A stretch of DNA of 64,000 nt from Butyrivibrio sp. AE3004 (GCF_000703165.1 NZ_JNLQ01000002.1:992001-1056000); one strand, 5' to 3'; shown: positions 52,429 to 62,411, counted from the stretch's first letter. Translations and numbers: made by a program. Notes: generated by a model not told the origin, from the letters alone.

Positions 52429-55384
52429 AATATCCGAACTCGCTTCGGAACTTGGTGTTGATAATAAGGAGCTTATGGCATTCCTGCAGAATCAGGGTGT
52501 TGAAGCTGCAAAGAGATCAACAAGTTCAATCGAAGACGATGATGCGGAGAAGGTAAGAAAACACTTCGGAAGCGGAAAAGCAGATGCGAAAAACGAGAAG
52601 AAGCCGGAGGTTACTTCTAAGGAGGATAAGACGAAGCCCGTGATAACAAATGATGATAAAAAAGGTGAAAAGAAGCTTGTGAAGAAAAAACCTGAGGGTG
52701 AAGGAGCAGTTAAAAAGAAAAAGAACATTATCTTTGTAACTAATCCCAACAACTCTAAGAGCGGTAATTTCCAGAGCGGAAATAATAACAACAATAATAA
52801 CAACCGCGGCGGACAGAATAAAACCCAGAATCAGAACCGCGACAATCGTGGCGGCCAGAAGCAGAGTACGTTTGCCCGTTCACAGAACGTGTATCATCCG
52901 ATCAAGCCTCTGACAGCGCCTTCACAGCTTGAAGCTTATAATACAGAGATACCCAAGTACCAGGAGCCCACACAGAAACAGAAGGCTGAGCAGGCACCTA
53001 AGGCTGAACCTGTTAAGAAGGTTGAGGAACCTGTAAGCGTAAGTGCGCCTGTAACTGAAACTAAGCCTGAAGCTCCGGTTAAGGAAAACAAGCCCGCTGA
53101 GAACCAGAATCGTACGAATGATAATCGCAGCGACAACCGTGCTGAAAATCGCAGCGATAATCGTAATGAAAATCGTGGTGAAAACCGTGGCGACAATCGT
53201 GGTGACAACCGTAATGCAAACCGCGGCGACAACCGTAGAAACGATGGAAGAGAGCAGGGCGGACAGCTTAGAAAAGGCTCTCAGAATGACAGACAAAGAC
53301 AAGGCCAGGGTAATGTTCGTCAGGGCGCAGGCAATGCAAGACCCGGAATGGGCGCTCAGGGCAGACCCGGCATGGACCGTCCTTCAGGAAAAGGAAAAGA
53401 CTTCTCCAAGGGTAAGGACAGAGGCGGATTTGATGCTGCTCCCATAAATGAAGGAAAGAGCGAAGGCAAGAGACGCCAGGGCCTGGATAAGGACAAGAGA
53501 TCCAAGAAGGACCATATTTATGAAGAAAATGAAGAGATGATGCCCAGAAGCAAGAGGGTTGGTCGCTTCATTAAACCTGAGGTTAAAAAGGTAGAAGAAC
53601 CTGAAGAGCAGATCAAGGTTATCACAATCCCTGAAAAGCTCACCATCAAAGAACTTGCTGATAAGATGAAGCTTCAGCCTTCAGCAATCATCAAGAAACT
53701 TTTCATGGCAGGTCAGATTGTTACTGTTAACTCGGAGCTTTCATATGAAGATGCTGAGAACATTGCTATTGATTATGACATCATCTGTGAGAAAGAAGTA
53801 CAGGTAGATGTTATTGAAGAGCTTCTTAAAGAGGAAGAGGAGGATGAGAGCCTCCTTACATCAAGACCCCCTGTTGTCTGCGTAATGGGTCACGTTGACC
53901 ATGGTAAGACTTCACTTCTTGATGCTATCCGTGATACAAGCGTAACCGATAAGGAAGCCGGTGGTATTACACAGCGTATCGGTGCTTACCAGATCAAGGT
54001 TCAGGACAGAAAGATCACCTTCCTTGATACACCCGGACACGAAGCCTTCACAGCTATGCGTATGCGTGGTGCTAATTCAACAGATATCGCAGTTCTTGTT
54101 GTAGCTGCCGATGACGGTGTAATGCCTCAGACAATCGAAGCTATCAACCATGCAAAGGCTGCAGGTGTTGAAATAATCGTTGCTGTCAACAAGATTGATA
54201 AGCCAAGTGCTAACGTTGACAGAGTTAAGCAGGAAATGACAGAATACGGCCTTATCGCTACTGATTGGGGCGGATCAACAGAGTTCGTTCCCGTATCAGC
54301 TAAGACAGGCGAGGGTATGGATGTACTTCTTGATACTATCCTTATCACTGCTGACATTCTTGAGCTTAAGGCTAATGCAAACAGAGAAGCAAGAGGTCTC
54401 GTTCTTGAGGCTAAGCTTGATAAGGGCCGCGGTCCTGTAGCTAACGTACTTGTTCAGAAGGGTACACTTCATGTAGGTGATTTCATTTCCGCAGGTGCAT
54501 GCTCAGGTAAAGTTCGTGCCATGATCGATGACAAGGGCAAGAGACTTAAGGAAGCTAAGCCTTCACAGCCTGTTGAGATACTCGGACTTTCAGATGTACC
54601 CGGAGCAGGTGAAGTATTTCTTGGCCACCAGAGCGATAAGGAAGCTAAGCAGTATGCAAACACATACCTCCAGCAGCAGAAGAAAGACCTTATCGAAGAG
54701 ACAAAGGCTAAGATGTCACTTGATGAACTCTACTCCAAGATTGAGGAAGGTAAGCTTAAAGAGCTTGACCTTATCATCAAGGCTGACGTACAGGGTAGCG
54801 TAGAAGCACTTAAAGCAAGCCTTCTTAAGCTTTCAAATGACGAAGTTGTTGTTAAGGTTATTCACGGCGGCGTTGGTGCCATCACCGAGTCTGACGTATC
54901 ACTTGCAGCTGCTTCAAATGCGATCATCATCGGATTTGATGTTCGTCCCGACGCTGTTGCCAAGAGCACAGCTGAGCACGAAGGCGTAGAGATCAAGCTG
55001 TATAAGGTTATTTACCAGGCTATTGAAGACGTAGAATATGCCATGAAGGGAATGCTTGCTCCTGTATACGAGGAGAAGGTTATCGGCCATGCCGAAATCC
55101 GCCAGCTCTTCAAGGCATCCAAGGTTGGTAACATTGCCGGTGCTATTGTCACCGACGGCATGATCCAGAAGGACTGCAAAGTACGTATCAGCAGAGACGG
55201 CGAGCAGATATTCGAAGGCGACCTTGCTTCACTTAAGCGCTTCAAGGACGACGTTAAGGAAGTTAAGGACGGCTACGAGTGTGGTCTTGTATTTGAAGGC
55301 TTTGACCAGATCAACGTCGGCGATGTTGTTGAAGCATACATCATGGTCGAAGTTCCCCGCGAAAAAATCGACAACAAGAAATAA
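52415..55384 (+). CDS. infB: translation initiation factor IF-2
   Basis: A 989-residue IF-2 that brings initiator tRNA to the 30S subunit. The N-terminal IF2-N repeat (residues 1-50) is followed by a long low-complexity region (about 50-400) with Asn-rich and RxxNRGDNR-type repeats, then a second IF2-N module and the G domain (GHVDHGKTS near 491, [12 protein letters not shown]), and domains II-IV. GGAGG is spaced for ATG 52415; two upstream in-frame ATGs are too close or too far. Confidence 0.95.
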   Translation: MSKIKISELASELGVDNKELMAFLQNQGVEAAKRSTSSIEDDDAEKVRKHFGSGKADAKNEKKPEVTSKEDKTKPVITNDDKKGEKKLVKKKPEGEGAVKKKKNIIFVTNPNNSKSGNFQSGNNNNNNNNRGGQNKTQNQNRDNRGGQKQSTFARSQNVYHPIKPLTAPSQLEAYNTEIPKYQEPTQKQKAEQAPKAEPVKKVEEPVSVSAPVTETKPEAPVKENKPAENQNRTNDNRSDNRAENRSDNRNENRGENRGDNRGDNRNANRGDNRRNDGREQGGQLRKGSQNDRQRQGQGNVRQGAGNARPGMGAQGRPGMDRPSGKGKDFSKGKDRGGFDAAPINEGKSEGKRRQGLDKDKRSKKDHIYEENEEMMPRSKRVGRFIKPEVKKVEEPEEQIKVITIPEKLTIKELADKMKLQPSAIIKKLFMAGQIVTVNSELSYEDAENIAIDYDIICEKEVQVDVIEELLKEEEEDESLLTSRPPVVCVMGHVDHGKTSLLDAIRDTSVTDKEAGGITQRIGAYQIKVQDRKITFLDTPGHEAFTAMRMRGANSTDIAVLVVAADDGVMPQTIEAINHAKAAGVEIIVAVNKIDKPSANVDRVKQEMTEYGLIATDWGGSTEFVPVSAKTGEGMDVLLDTILITADILELKANANREARGLVLEAKLDKGRGPVANVLVQKGTLHVGDFISAGACSGKVRAMIDDKGKRLKEAKPSQPVEILGLSDVPGAGEVFLGHQSDKEAKQYANTYLQQQKKDLIEETKAKMSLDELYSKIEEGKLKELDLIIKADVQGSVEALKASLLKLSNDEVVVKVIHGGVGAITESDVSLAAASNAIIIGFDVRPDAVAKSTAEHEGVEIKLYKVIYQAIEDVEYAMKGMLAPVYEEKVIGHAEIRQLFKASKVGNIAGAIVTDGMIQKDCKVRISRDGEQIFEGDLASLKRFKDDVKEVKDGYECGLVFEGFDQINVGDVVEAYIMVEVPREKIDNKK

Positions 55385-55415
55385 ATACCATCATCCGATG
55401 AAATATCATCACCCA

Positions 55416-55520
55416 TAGCCTTCCCCCCTTTTAGGGGGCGCTAATCGTCCAGGGGACGATTGCTCAGCGCGGACCGAAGCGGAGCGAAGACAGGTGTCAG
55501 CGAAGCTGACGGATGAGGGT
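55416..55520 (+). repeat. palindromic repeat, long form, between infB and rbfA
   Basis: One long copy: AGCCTTCCCCCC with a GGGGG arm, GCGCT..AGCGC enclosing AATCGTCC/GGACGATT, then GTCAGC-GAA-GCTGAC and GGATGAGGG. It is nearly identical to the copy at 51630. A second GGATGAGGGG follows at 55527. rbfA has its own AGGAG site after it. Confidence 0.85.
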
Positions 55521-55551
55521 ATGAGTGGATGAGGGGATTTAGGAGCACAAT

Positions 55552-55968
55552 ATGAGAAAAAACAGTATAAAAAATATCCGCATAAACGGCGAAGTAATGA
55601 AGGTTATATCTGAAGCAATCAGATATAGTAAGGACCCCAGAATCAGCCCCATGACATCCGTTATGGATGTCGAGGTCGCTCCCGATCTTAAAACCTGTAA
55701 GGTGTGGGTATCTGTAATGGGCGATGACGAAGACAGAATGCGCACCGAAGAAGGCCTTAAATCGGCTGCAGGGTATATCAGAAGCACTGTTGCCAAAGAA
55801 CTTAATATGCGTAACACACCTGAGCTCAGATTCATCATGGACGACTCCATTGAGTACGCTATCAACATGTCCAAAAAGATTGATGAAGTCGCAGCTAAGG
55901 ATGCCGCAGCAAAGGCAGCAAGAGGCGAAATCGAAGAAGAACCCACAGAGGAACCTTCAGAAGAATAA
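55552..55968 (+). CDS. rbfA: ribosome-binding factor A
   Basis: A 138-residue RbfA for 30S maturation. SEAIRYSKDPRISPMTSVMD and TPELRFIMDDSIEYAINMSK are typical. It ends in a Glu/Pro-rich tail (about 22 residues). AGGAG precedes the ATG. Confidence 0.95.
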   Translation: MRKNSIKNIRINGEVMKVISEAIRYSKDPRISPMTSVMDVEVAPDLKTCKVWVSVMGDDEDRMRTEEGLKSAAGYIRSTVAKELNMRNTPELRFIMDDSIEYAINMSKKIDEVAAKDAAAKAARGEIEEEPTEEPSEE

Positions 55969-56121
55969 AATATATTATAAAAACTTACATTCAGATAGAA
56001 ACTTACATTTATACATGAGCCAAGTACCGTCCAAGAATGCGGAGCATGATTGGTTAACGGTACTGGCAACAGACCGGTATGAGTAAGATTTAAAATTTAC
56101 GACTTTAGATGAGGATTGTAG

Positions 56122-57081
56122 ATGAGAATAGATGAACTTGTAAACGGTGTAAATACGGTCGGAATCGGCGGACACATACGTCCTGACGGAGACTGCATTG
56201 GTTCTACCGTAGCATTATACCTCTATTTGAAAAAAAATTATCCCGATCTTAAGGTAGATGTCTTTCTTGAGAAAATACCTGAGAGCTACAAGATAATTGA
56301 GGCTGTAGACGAAGTAAATACAACATTTAAAACAGATGTGGACAGCTACGACATATTCTTTGCGCTTGACTGCGGAAAGGAAAGACTTGGCGAAGCTGAA
56401 AAACTTTTCGATGCAGCCAAGAAAACAGTAAACATTGACCACCATGTAAGCAACCAGGGCACAGGCGATGAGAACTATATAGTACCCTTAGCCAGCTCTG
56501 CTTCAGAACTTGTATACAACTGCCTTATACCGGATAAGATTGATGCAGAAATCGCAAAGATGCTATACATGGGCATTGTTACAGACACAGGTGTATTCAA
56601 ATATTCAAACACATCTCCCGATACAATGAGAGCTGCAGCCGACCTTATAAGCTACGGCTTTGACTTCGGAGAACTCATAGACCATGTTTTCTATGAGAAA
56701 AACTATATCCAGAACCAGATACTCGGAAGAGCACTGCTTGAAAGCATGCTTATCATGGACGGTGAATGCATAGTAAGCGTAGTATCAAGACAGACCATGG
56801 ATTTCTACGCTGTTGAATCCAGCGACCTTGACGGAATAGTAAGCCAGCTTCTGTTAACAACAGGGACCGAGTGTGCTATTTTTATGTACGAGATAGGAAG
56901 CCTTGAATACAAAGTCAGCCTCAGATCAAAGGGAAAAGTCAATGTTGCAAAAATAGCAGAACTCTTTGGCGGCGGTGGCCACGCAAGAGCAGCAGGCTGC
57001 ACCATGAACGGAACACAGCATGACATAATTAACAGTCTTTCCGAATATGTTGAAAGATATTTAAAGGGAGTAGTTTCTTGA
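56122..57081 (+). CDS. nrnA: bifunctional oligoribonuclease / PAP phosphatase (DHH family)
   Basis: A 319-residue NrnA. DHH motifs: HIRPDGDCIGST, IFFALDCGKERLG and VNIDHHVSN; the C-terminal DHHA1 motif is GGGGHARAAGC. It degrades nanoRNA and 3'-phosphoadenosine 5'-phosphate. Its TGA overlaps the TTG start of truB. Confidence 0.93.
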   Translation: MRIDELVNGVNTVGIGGHIRPDGDCIGSTVALYLYLKKNYPDLKVDVFLEKIPESYKIIEAVDEVNTTFKTDVDSYDIFFALDCGKERLGEAEKLFDAAKKTVNIDHHVSNQGTGDENYIVPLASSASELVYNCLIPDKIDAEIAKMLYMGIVTDTGVFKYSNTSPDTMRAAADLISYGFDFGELIDHVFYEKNYIQNQILGRALLESMLIMDGECIVSVVSRQTMDFYAVESSDLDGIVSQLLLTTGTECAIFMYEIGSLEYKVSLRSKGKVNVAKIAELFGGGGHARAAGCTMNGTQHDIINSLSEYVERYLKGVVS

Positions 57082-58028
57082 GTTATAACGGACTGATTAA
57101 TGTTTACAAGGAGGCAGGCTATACATCCAGCGATGTTGTAGCTCGCCTCCGTGGCATTTTAAAAATGAAAAAGATCGGACATACAGGGACTCTGGATCCG
57201 GATGCGGTCGGAGTCCTTGTTGTTTGTGTTGGCAACGGGACAAAACTGTGTGAAATGCTTACGGATCACGACAAGGAATACATAGCAGTATGCAGACTTG
57301 GAGTGACAACAGACACTCAGGATATGTCCGGCCATATTCTCTCGGAAAAAGAAGTAAATGTGACTTCCCAAAAGCTTCACGAAACAATAAAGCGATTTGT
57401 AGGTGAATATGACCAGATCCCGCCCATGTATTCCGCTATCAAAGTCGGCGGAAAAAAACTCTACGAACTTGCAAGACAGGGTAAGGAAGTTGAGCGTAAG
57501 CCAAGACGTATAAGGATTGAAGCCATTACGGTTCTTGACGAATCACACTTACAGGACGAGCATATCTTTACCATGGAAGTAAAGTGCTCCAAGGGCACTT
57601 ATATAAGAACCCTCTGCCATGATATAGGAGAGGCGCTTGGCTGCGGTGCAGCGATGGAGCATCTTACCAGAACGGCTGTAGGGAGCTTCCACCTTGAAAC
57701 CGCCCATACCCTTGATCAGATAGAGCAGCTTCGTGATGAAGGCAGGGTAGATGATATAGTTGCGCCTACAGAGAGCCTCTTTAAGGACCTTGACTATTGC
57801 ATAGTAAAGGACGACTTCAGAAGAATGCTTGAAAACGGAAACAGCTTTAAAATAGAAAATCTGTTAAGTGAAGCACCGGAGGATGAGCAGGACTTTGTGG
57901 AGCCTGAAAAACTATACGCTGACGGAACAAGAGTCAGAGTATATTCCGAGGACGGTACCTTCTTCGGAATATACAAATGCGACGAAAGAACAGGCCAGTT
58001 CAGAGTCGAGAAATTCTTTTATGTTTGA
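57078..58028 (+). CDS. truB: tRNA pseudouridine(55) synthase
   Basis: A 316-residue TruB. KMKKIGHTGTLDPDAVGVL holds the catalytic Asp. It starts with TTG in a TTGA overlap with nrnA, behind AAAGGGAG. The C-terminus is longer than the minimal enzyme and includes a PUA-like end. Confidence 0.95.
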   Translation: MSYNGLINVYKEAGYTSSDVVARLRGILKMKKIGHTGTLDPDAVGVLVVCVGNGTKLCEMLTDHDKEYIAVCRLGVTTDTQDMSGHILSEKEVNVTSQKLHETIKRFVGEYDQIPPMYSAIKVGGKKLYELARQGKEVERKPRRIRIEAITVLDESHLQDEHIFTMEVKCSKGTYIRTLCHDIGEALGCGAAMEHLTRTAVGSFHLETAHTLDQIEQLRDEGRVDDIVAPTESLFKDLDYCIVKDDFRRMLENGNSFKIENLLSEAPEDEQDFVEPEKLYADGTRVRVYSEDGTFFGIYKCDERTGQFRVEKFFYV

Positions 58029-58046
58029 TGTGGTAAAGGAGCTAAA

Positions 58047-59051
58047 ATGCGGATAATATCCGGAGAAAAACAATTTCATATAGAGGATAAGACCGCAGTT
58101 GCCATAGGCAAATTTGATGGCGTGCATATGGGGCATCAAAAGCTCCTAAAGCATATCCTTGATAAAAAGGAACAGGGGATGAAGGCAACAATCTTTACCT
58201 TCGACCCGCCGCCTGCGGTGTTCTTTGCTCAAATGGCTAGTGGAAATAATAAAGTCAGTCATAATCCTGATAATAACAATAAGGGCAAAAACAATACTGA
58301 CAGACATGAGAAGATGCTCACCCAGCTTCTTACAAGAGATGAAAAACGTCGCAAATTTGAAAAGCTCGGTATAGATATTCTCGTTGAATTCCCAATGAAT
58401 GCGGAAACCGCACATACCATGCCTGAAGATTTTGTAAGAAAAATACTGCATGATCAGATGAATGCGGCATACATAGCAGCAGGAGATGACCTTTCCTACG
58501 GTTATAAGGGCAAGGGGAATTTCGAACTCTTAAATAAACTTGCACCGGAACTCGGATACAGAACCCATGCGATAAAAAAGCTTCAGATGTTCGGAAGAAA
58601 TGTAAGCTCCAGCTTTATAAAAGAAGAGATAACACAGGCAGAGATGGAACGTGCATCAGAGCTTCTTGGTGAAACTTACTATATAGGCGGTATCGTCGAA
58701 CATGGGAAGAGACTTGGCAGGACCATAGGATTTCCTACGGTAAATCTCCTTCCTCCCGATGAGAAATGCTTACCACCCTTCGGTGTATATTTCTCAGAGG
58801 TCAGGATCGACGGAAAAAGCCATCAGGGTATGACAAACATAGGCTGCAGACCCACAGTATCAAATAGCGGACAGATAAGCGTTGAAACCTATATATATGA
58901 TTTCAATGAAGATATATACGGAAAATATCTGGAGATCGCTCTTTTGACCTTCCATAGAAAAGAGCAGAAATTTTCAGACGTTGACAGGCTAAAGAAACAG
59001 CTTGAGCTTGACCTTGAGGCCGGGAGAAACTTCTTTGATTATGAACGATGA
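58047..59051 (+). CDS. ribF: bifunctional riboflavin kinase / FAD synthetase
   Basis: A 334-residue RibF that makes FMN and FAD. The nucleotidyltransferase part has IGKFDGVHMGHQKLL, and the kinase part has GRTIGFPTVNLLPP. Between TFDPPPAVFFAQ and the helix LLTRDEKRRKFEKLGID there is an Asn-rich insertion of about 30 residues (NNKVSHNPDNNNKGKNNTD) not usual in RibF. AAAGGAG precedes the ATG. Confidence 0.93.
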   Translation: MRIISGEKQFHIEDKTAVAIGKFDGVHMGHQKLLKHILDKKEQGMKATIFTFDPPPAVFFAQMASGNNKVSHNPDNNNKGKNNTDRHEKMLTQLLTRDEKRRKFEKLGIDILVEFPMNAETAHTMPEDFVRKILHDQMNAAYIAAGDDLSYGYKGKGNFELLNKLAPELGYRTHAIKKLQMFGRNVSSSFIKEEITQAEMERASELLGETYYIGGIVEHGKRLGRTIGFPTVNLLPPDEKCLPPFGVYFSEVRIDGKSHQGMTNIGCRPTVSNSGQISVETYIYDFNEDIYGKYLEIALLTFHRKEQKFSDVDRLKKQLELDLEAGRNFFDYER

Positions 59052-59069
59052 TTAAAATTTATCCGCTCC

Positions 59070-59098
59070 TTTACAAGTGGCGGCGTGTGTGTTAAAAT
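59070..59098 (+). promoter_or_regulatory. promoter of rpsO
   Basis: TTTACA (59070-59075) and TAAAAT (59093-59098) have a 17-bp spacer, giving rpsO its own start within the larger operon. Confidence 0.65.
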
Positions 59099-59099
59099 C

Positions 59100-59166
59100 A
59101 AGTGGTTTCTCACATGAGAAACGGTTACGTTATTACCGATACTCGGATGATGGTACTCCAGCCACT
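59100..59166 (+). promoter_or_regulatory. candidate S15 autoregulatory leader
   Basis: AAGTGG (59100-59105) can pair with CCACTT (59161-59166) to enclose a TTTCTC/GAGAAA hairpin and further stems. This is the layout of an rpsO leader bound by S15 in Firmicutes. I have not matched it to a defined leader class. Confidence 0.45.
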
Positions 59167-59206
59167 TCCTGGTATACGGCAAATTGAAAATAAAAGGAGA
59201 CGAAAC

Positions 59207-59473
59207 ATGATAACAAAGGAAAAGAAAACAGAAGTCATCAATCAGTACGCTAGAAGCGCCGGCGATACAGGTTCACCGGAGGTTCAGGTAGCTATCCTTA
59301 CAACTCGTATCAAGGAGCTCAACGAGCACCTCAACACACATCCGAAGGATCACCACTCCAGAAGAGGTCTTCTTAAGATGGTAGGTAGAAGACGTGCTCT
59401 TCTTGCATACCTTAAGAAAAAGGACCTTGAGAAGTATCGTAAGCTTATTGCTGATCTTGGACTCAGAAAGTAA
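59207..59473 (+). CDS. rpsO: 30S ribosomal protein S15
   Basis: An 88-residue S15. [36 protein letters not shown] and [20 protein letters not shown] are diagnostic. AAAGGAGA is spaced for ATG 59207. A longer frame from 59102 runs through the leader and is rejected. Confidence 0.97.
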   Translation: MITKEKKTEVINQYARSAGDTGSPEVQVAILTTRIKELNEHLNTHPKDHHSRRGLLKMVGRRRALLAYLKKKDLEKYRKLIADLGLRK

Positions 59474-59489
59474 TTTCCAATGGGAGAAT

Positions 59490-59542
59490 AGGGCGGGGAT
59501 GCCGATTAGAAATAGTCGGCTTATTCCGCCTTGTTTTATTTT
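59490..59542 (+). terminator. terminator between rpsO and pnp
   Basis: An outer GGCGG..CCGCC stem and an inner GCCGA..TCGGC stem are followed by TTGTTTTATTTT. It probably terminates part of the rpsO transcripts. A second small hairpin, GCGCC..GGCGC (59583-59599), precedes the pnp ribosome binding site. Confidence 0.8.
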
Positions 59543-59615
59543 ACGAAATTTCTTTGTTTTGGCCAAAGCCAAATAGGAAAATGCGCCCGCGGATGGCGCG
59601 AGAAGGAGACGAAAT

Positions 59616-61703
59616 ATGAAAACATTTTCAACAGAACTTGCCGGACGTACACTTACAGTTGAGATCGGCAAAGTAGGTAAACAGGCTAACGGATGTGCCT
59701 TTATGAAGTATGGTGATACTACCGTTCTTTGTACAGCAACAGCTTCCGATAAGCCCAGGGACGGAATTGATTTCTTCCCGCTCAGCGTAGAGTACAGCGA
59801 GAAATTCTATTCTATCGGTAAGTTCCCCGGTGGATTTAATAAGAGAGAGGGTAAGCCTTCTGAGAATGCTATTCTCACAAGCCGTGTTATAGACAGACCT
59901 ATGCGTCCTCTGTTCCCTAAGGATTATCGTAATGACGTTACAATCGAAACTATGGTAATGTCTGTAGATACACAGTGCCGCCCTGAGCTTGTTGCTATGC
60001 TCGGTGCTTCCGTATCCGTATCTGTTTCAGATATTCCTTTCGACGGCCCTTGTGCTATGACACAGGTTGGTCTTATCGATGGCGAGTTCGTTATCAACCC
60101 TTCACAGGAACAGTGGGATAATGGCGATATGCGTCTTACAGTTGCATCTGTAGGTCAGAAGGTAATCATGATCGAGGCAGGCTGTAACGAGGTTCCTGAA
60201 GATAAGATGAAGGAAGCTATCTACCTTGCTCATGATGTGAACCTTAAGCTCATTGAGTTCATCAAGGGCATTGTTGCAGAGGTTGGTAAGCCGAAGCATT
60301 CTTATGACAGCTGTGCAGTTCCTCAGGAACTCTTTGATGCCATCAAGGAAGTTGTTCCTCAGGAAGAGATGGAGAATGCTGTATTTACAGATGAGAAACA
60401 GAAGAGAGAAGCTAATATTGCTGACATCACTGCACGTCTCGAAGAGAAATTTGCAGATAACGAAGAATGGCTTTCCATTCTCGGTGAAGCTATTTATCAG
60501 TATGAGAAGAAGACAGTACGTAAGATGATCCTTAAGGACCACAAGCGTCCTGATGGAAGAGCACTTGATCAGATCCGTCCTCTTTCAGCTGAGATCGATC
60601 TTATTCCCCGTGTTCACGGAAGTGCTATGTTCACTCGTGGACAGACTCAGATCTGTGATGTTACAACCCTTGCTCCTCTTTCAGAGATGCAGAAGGTTGA
60701 GGGACTTGATCCTTACGTAACAGGTAAGAGATATATTCACCAGTATAACTTCCCTGCATATTCAGTAGGTGAGACCAAGGTTTCAAGAGGTCCCGGACGT
60801 CGTGAGATCGGTCACGGCGCACTTGCAGAGAGAGCACTTCTCCCTGTACTTCCTTCAGAGGAAGAGTTCCCTTACGCTATTCGCTGCGTATCAGAGACTT
60901 TTGAGAGTAACGGTTCAACTTCAATGGCATCTACCTGCGCATCATGTATGTCACTTATGGCAGCAGGTGTTCCTATTAAGAAGATGGTTGCAGGTATCAG
61001 CTGCGGTCTTGTAACAGGCGATACAGATGACGATTTCGTAGTACTTACAGATATCCAGGGTCTTGAGGACTTCTTCGGAGATATGGACTTTAAGGTAACA
61101 GGTACTAAGGAAGGTATCACAGCTATCCAGATGGATATCAAGATCCATGGTCTTACAAAGCCCATCGTAGAGCAGGCTATTTCACAGTGCCGCGCAGCTC
61201 GTCTCTTCATTATGGATGAGTGCATGAGCAAGGCAATTGCCGAGCCTCGTAAGGAAGTAAGCCAGTACGCACCTAAGATTATCTCTATTGAGATCGATCC
61301 TGAGAAGATTGGTGATGTAGTAGGGCAGAGAGGTAAGACAATCAATGAGATCATAGCCCGCACAAATGTTAAGATTGACATTACCGATGACGGAAAAGTA
61401 AGCATCTGCGGTGAAGATAAGGATATGATGCAGAAGGCGATCGATATGATCAACATCATCACAACAGAGTTTGAAAAGGGCCAGATCTTTACAGGAACTG
61501 TTGTCAGCATCAAGGAATTTGGCGCATTTGTTGAATTCGCTCCCGGAAAAGAGGGTATGGTTCACATCAGCAAGATCGCTAACGAGCGTATCGATCATGT
61601 TGAAGATGTACTTACACTTGGCGATGAAGTTAAGGTTGTTTGCCTTGGTAAGGACAGAATGGGCAGAATCAGCTTCTCCATGAAGGATGTAGCTCAGAAA
61701 TAA
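59616..61703 (+). CDS. pnp: polyribonucleotide nucleotidyltransferase
   Basis: A 695-residue PNPase that degrades RNA phosphorolytically. Two RNase PH domains (FFPLSVEYSEKFYSIGKFPG; TRGQTQICDVTTLAPL) are joined by a helical region, then come KH (VVGQRGKTINEIIARTN) and S1 (GTVVSIKEFGAFVEFAPGKE). GAAGGAGA precedes the ATG. It ends the long operon. Confidence 0.97.
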   Translation: MKTFSTELAGRTLTVEIGKVGKQANGCAFMKYGDTTVLCTATASDKPRDGIDFFPLSVEYSEKFYSIGKFPGGFNKREGKPSENAILTSRVIDRPMRPLFPKDYRNDVTIETMVMSVDTQCRPELVAMLGASVSVSVSDIPFDGPCAMTQVGLIDGEFVINPSQEQWDNGDMRLTVASVGQKVIMIEAGCNEVPEDKMKEAIYLAHDVNLKLIEFIKGIVAEVGKPKHSYDSCAVPQELFDAIKEVVPQEEMENAVFTDEKQKREANIADITARLEEKFADNEEWLSILGEAIYQYEKKTVRKMILKDHKRPDGRALDQIRPLSAEIDLIPRVHGSAMFTRGQTQICDVTTLAPLSEMQKVEGLDPYVTGKRYIHQYNFPAYSVGETKVSRGPGRREIGHGALAERALLPVLPSEEEFPYAIRCVSETFESNGSTSMASTCASCMSLMAAGVPIKKMVAGISCGLVTGDTDDDFVVLTDIQGLEDFFGDMDFKVTGTKEGITAIQMDIKIHGLTKPIVEQAISQCRAARLFIMDECMSKAIAEPRKEVSQYAPKIISIEIDPEKIGDVVGQRGKTINEIIARTNVKIDITDDGKVSICGEDKDMMQKAIDMINIITTEFEKGQIFTGTVVSIKEFGAFVEFAPGKEGMVHISKIANERIDHVEDVLTLGDEVKVVCLGKDRMGRISFSMKDVAQK

Positions 61704-61762
61704 TCCAAAAAAGAGGGGCATGCTTGTCAAAACATTCAGATAATTATATATTTTCTTGAATA

Positions 61763-61860
61763 TCGGACCAGAGACTATAAACCTGTTCAAGAAGTCGGGC
61801 TAGAGACTATAAACCTATCCGAGAGGTCGGGGCGGCGACCATAATCCGCTCCTTTGAATG
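61763..61860 (+). repeat. three imperfect 32-bp tandem repeats downstream of pnp
   Basis: Units begin TCGGACCAGAGACTATAAAC (61763), TCGGGCTAGAGACTATAAAC (61795) and TCGGGGCGGCGACCATAATC (61827). The first two differ at a few positions; the third is more diverged. They lie in the 3' region of pnp before its terminator. Confidence 0.65.
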
Positions 61861-61862
61861 TT

Positions 61863-61899
61863 AAGGGACGAATAATTTATTTTACTCGTCCCTTTTATT
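61863..61899 (+). terminator. intrinsic terminator of pnp
   Basis: AAGGGACGA (61863-61871) pairs with TCGTCCCTT (61886-61894), followed by TTATT. Confidence 0.85.
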
Positions 61900-61912
61900 G
61901 TGGAGAAATATT

Positions 61913-62396
61913 ATGGAAGTACAAATTTCATTTAAAGAACGAGTAAAAAACTGCGCAATAGAAAATGCTCCCAAATTTAATGATAATTTTATCAATTATG
62001 AATATTGCATCATATCAAAGGCTTTTAGTGATTCTGGATATTATATAACAAAAGCATTAGATGGTAATTATTTGCATCTTGTAGGTGTTAATACTTCTAT
62101 GCCACCTGATACATTTTTTAAGAAATGTTTAAATAGGACACTTTCTGAAAACGACTTTGATTTCGTCAAAAGAGGTGTTGGCAAAAATGCATTAAAAGGT
62201 ACTGTAAGAGAGAAAATACGTGTTTTGCCTAATATGGTTGAGATAATTCCCTGTTGATGCCATTTTAAAAAGAGCTAAAGAAGCTTCGAAATTTGATACT
62301 CTTGTATATAAAAGCAATGTAGATTATTCATATGTTGATAATAATATTAAGGCATTGCTTTCGAATCAACTGATTTCGGATTTTTTTCAAGAATAA
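61913..62396 (+). pseudogene. frameshifted PBECR4-like nuclease-domain gene
   Basis: The intact part (61913-62257, 114 residues, behind GGAGAAA) has GNYLHLVGVNTSMPPDTFF and CLNRTLSENDFDF, which I match from memory to PBECR4-type toxin/nuclease domains of mobile elements. It stops at IIPC, while another frame continues from VDAILKRAKEASKFDTLVY to NNIKALLSNQLISDFFQE at 62396. One base change restores a protein of about 160 residues. It is more AT-rich than its neighbours, which suggests horizontal origin. The short form could still be made. Confidence 0.55.
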
Positions 62397-62411
62397 TAAC
62401 ACCCACAAAGA

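Noticed and set aside
59102..59206. 35-residue N-terminal extension of S15
   Set aside because: It lies in the structured leader; family length and the ribosome binding site support ATG 59207.
60872..61513. Long minus-strand frame opposite pnp
   Set aside because: It is antisense to a certain essential gene, lacks a ribosome binding site and shows no domain.
61763..61860. 32-bp repeats after pnp as a CRISPR
   Set aside because: There are only three diverging contiguous copies and no spacers.
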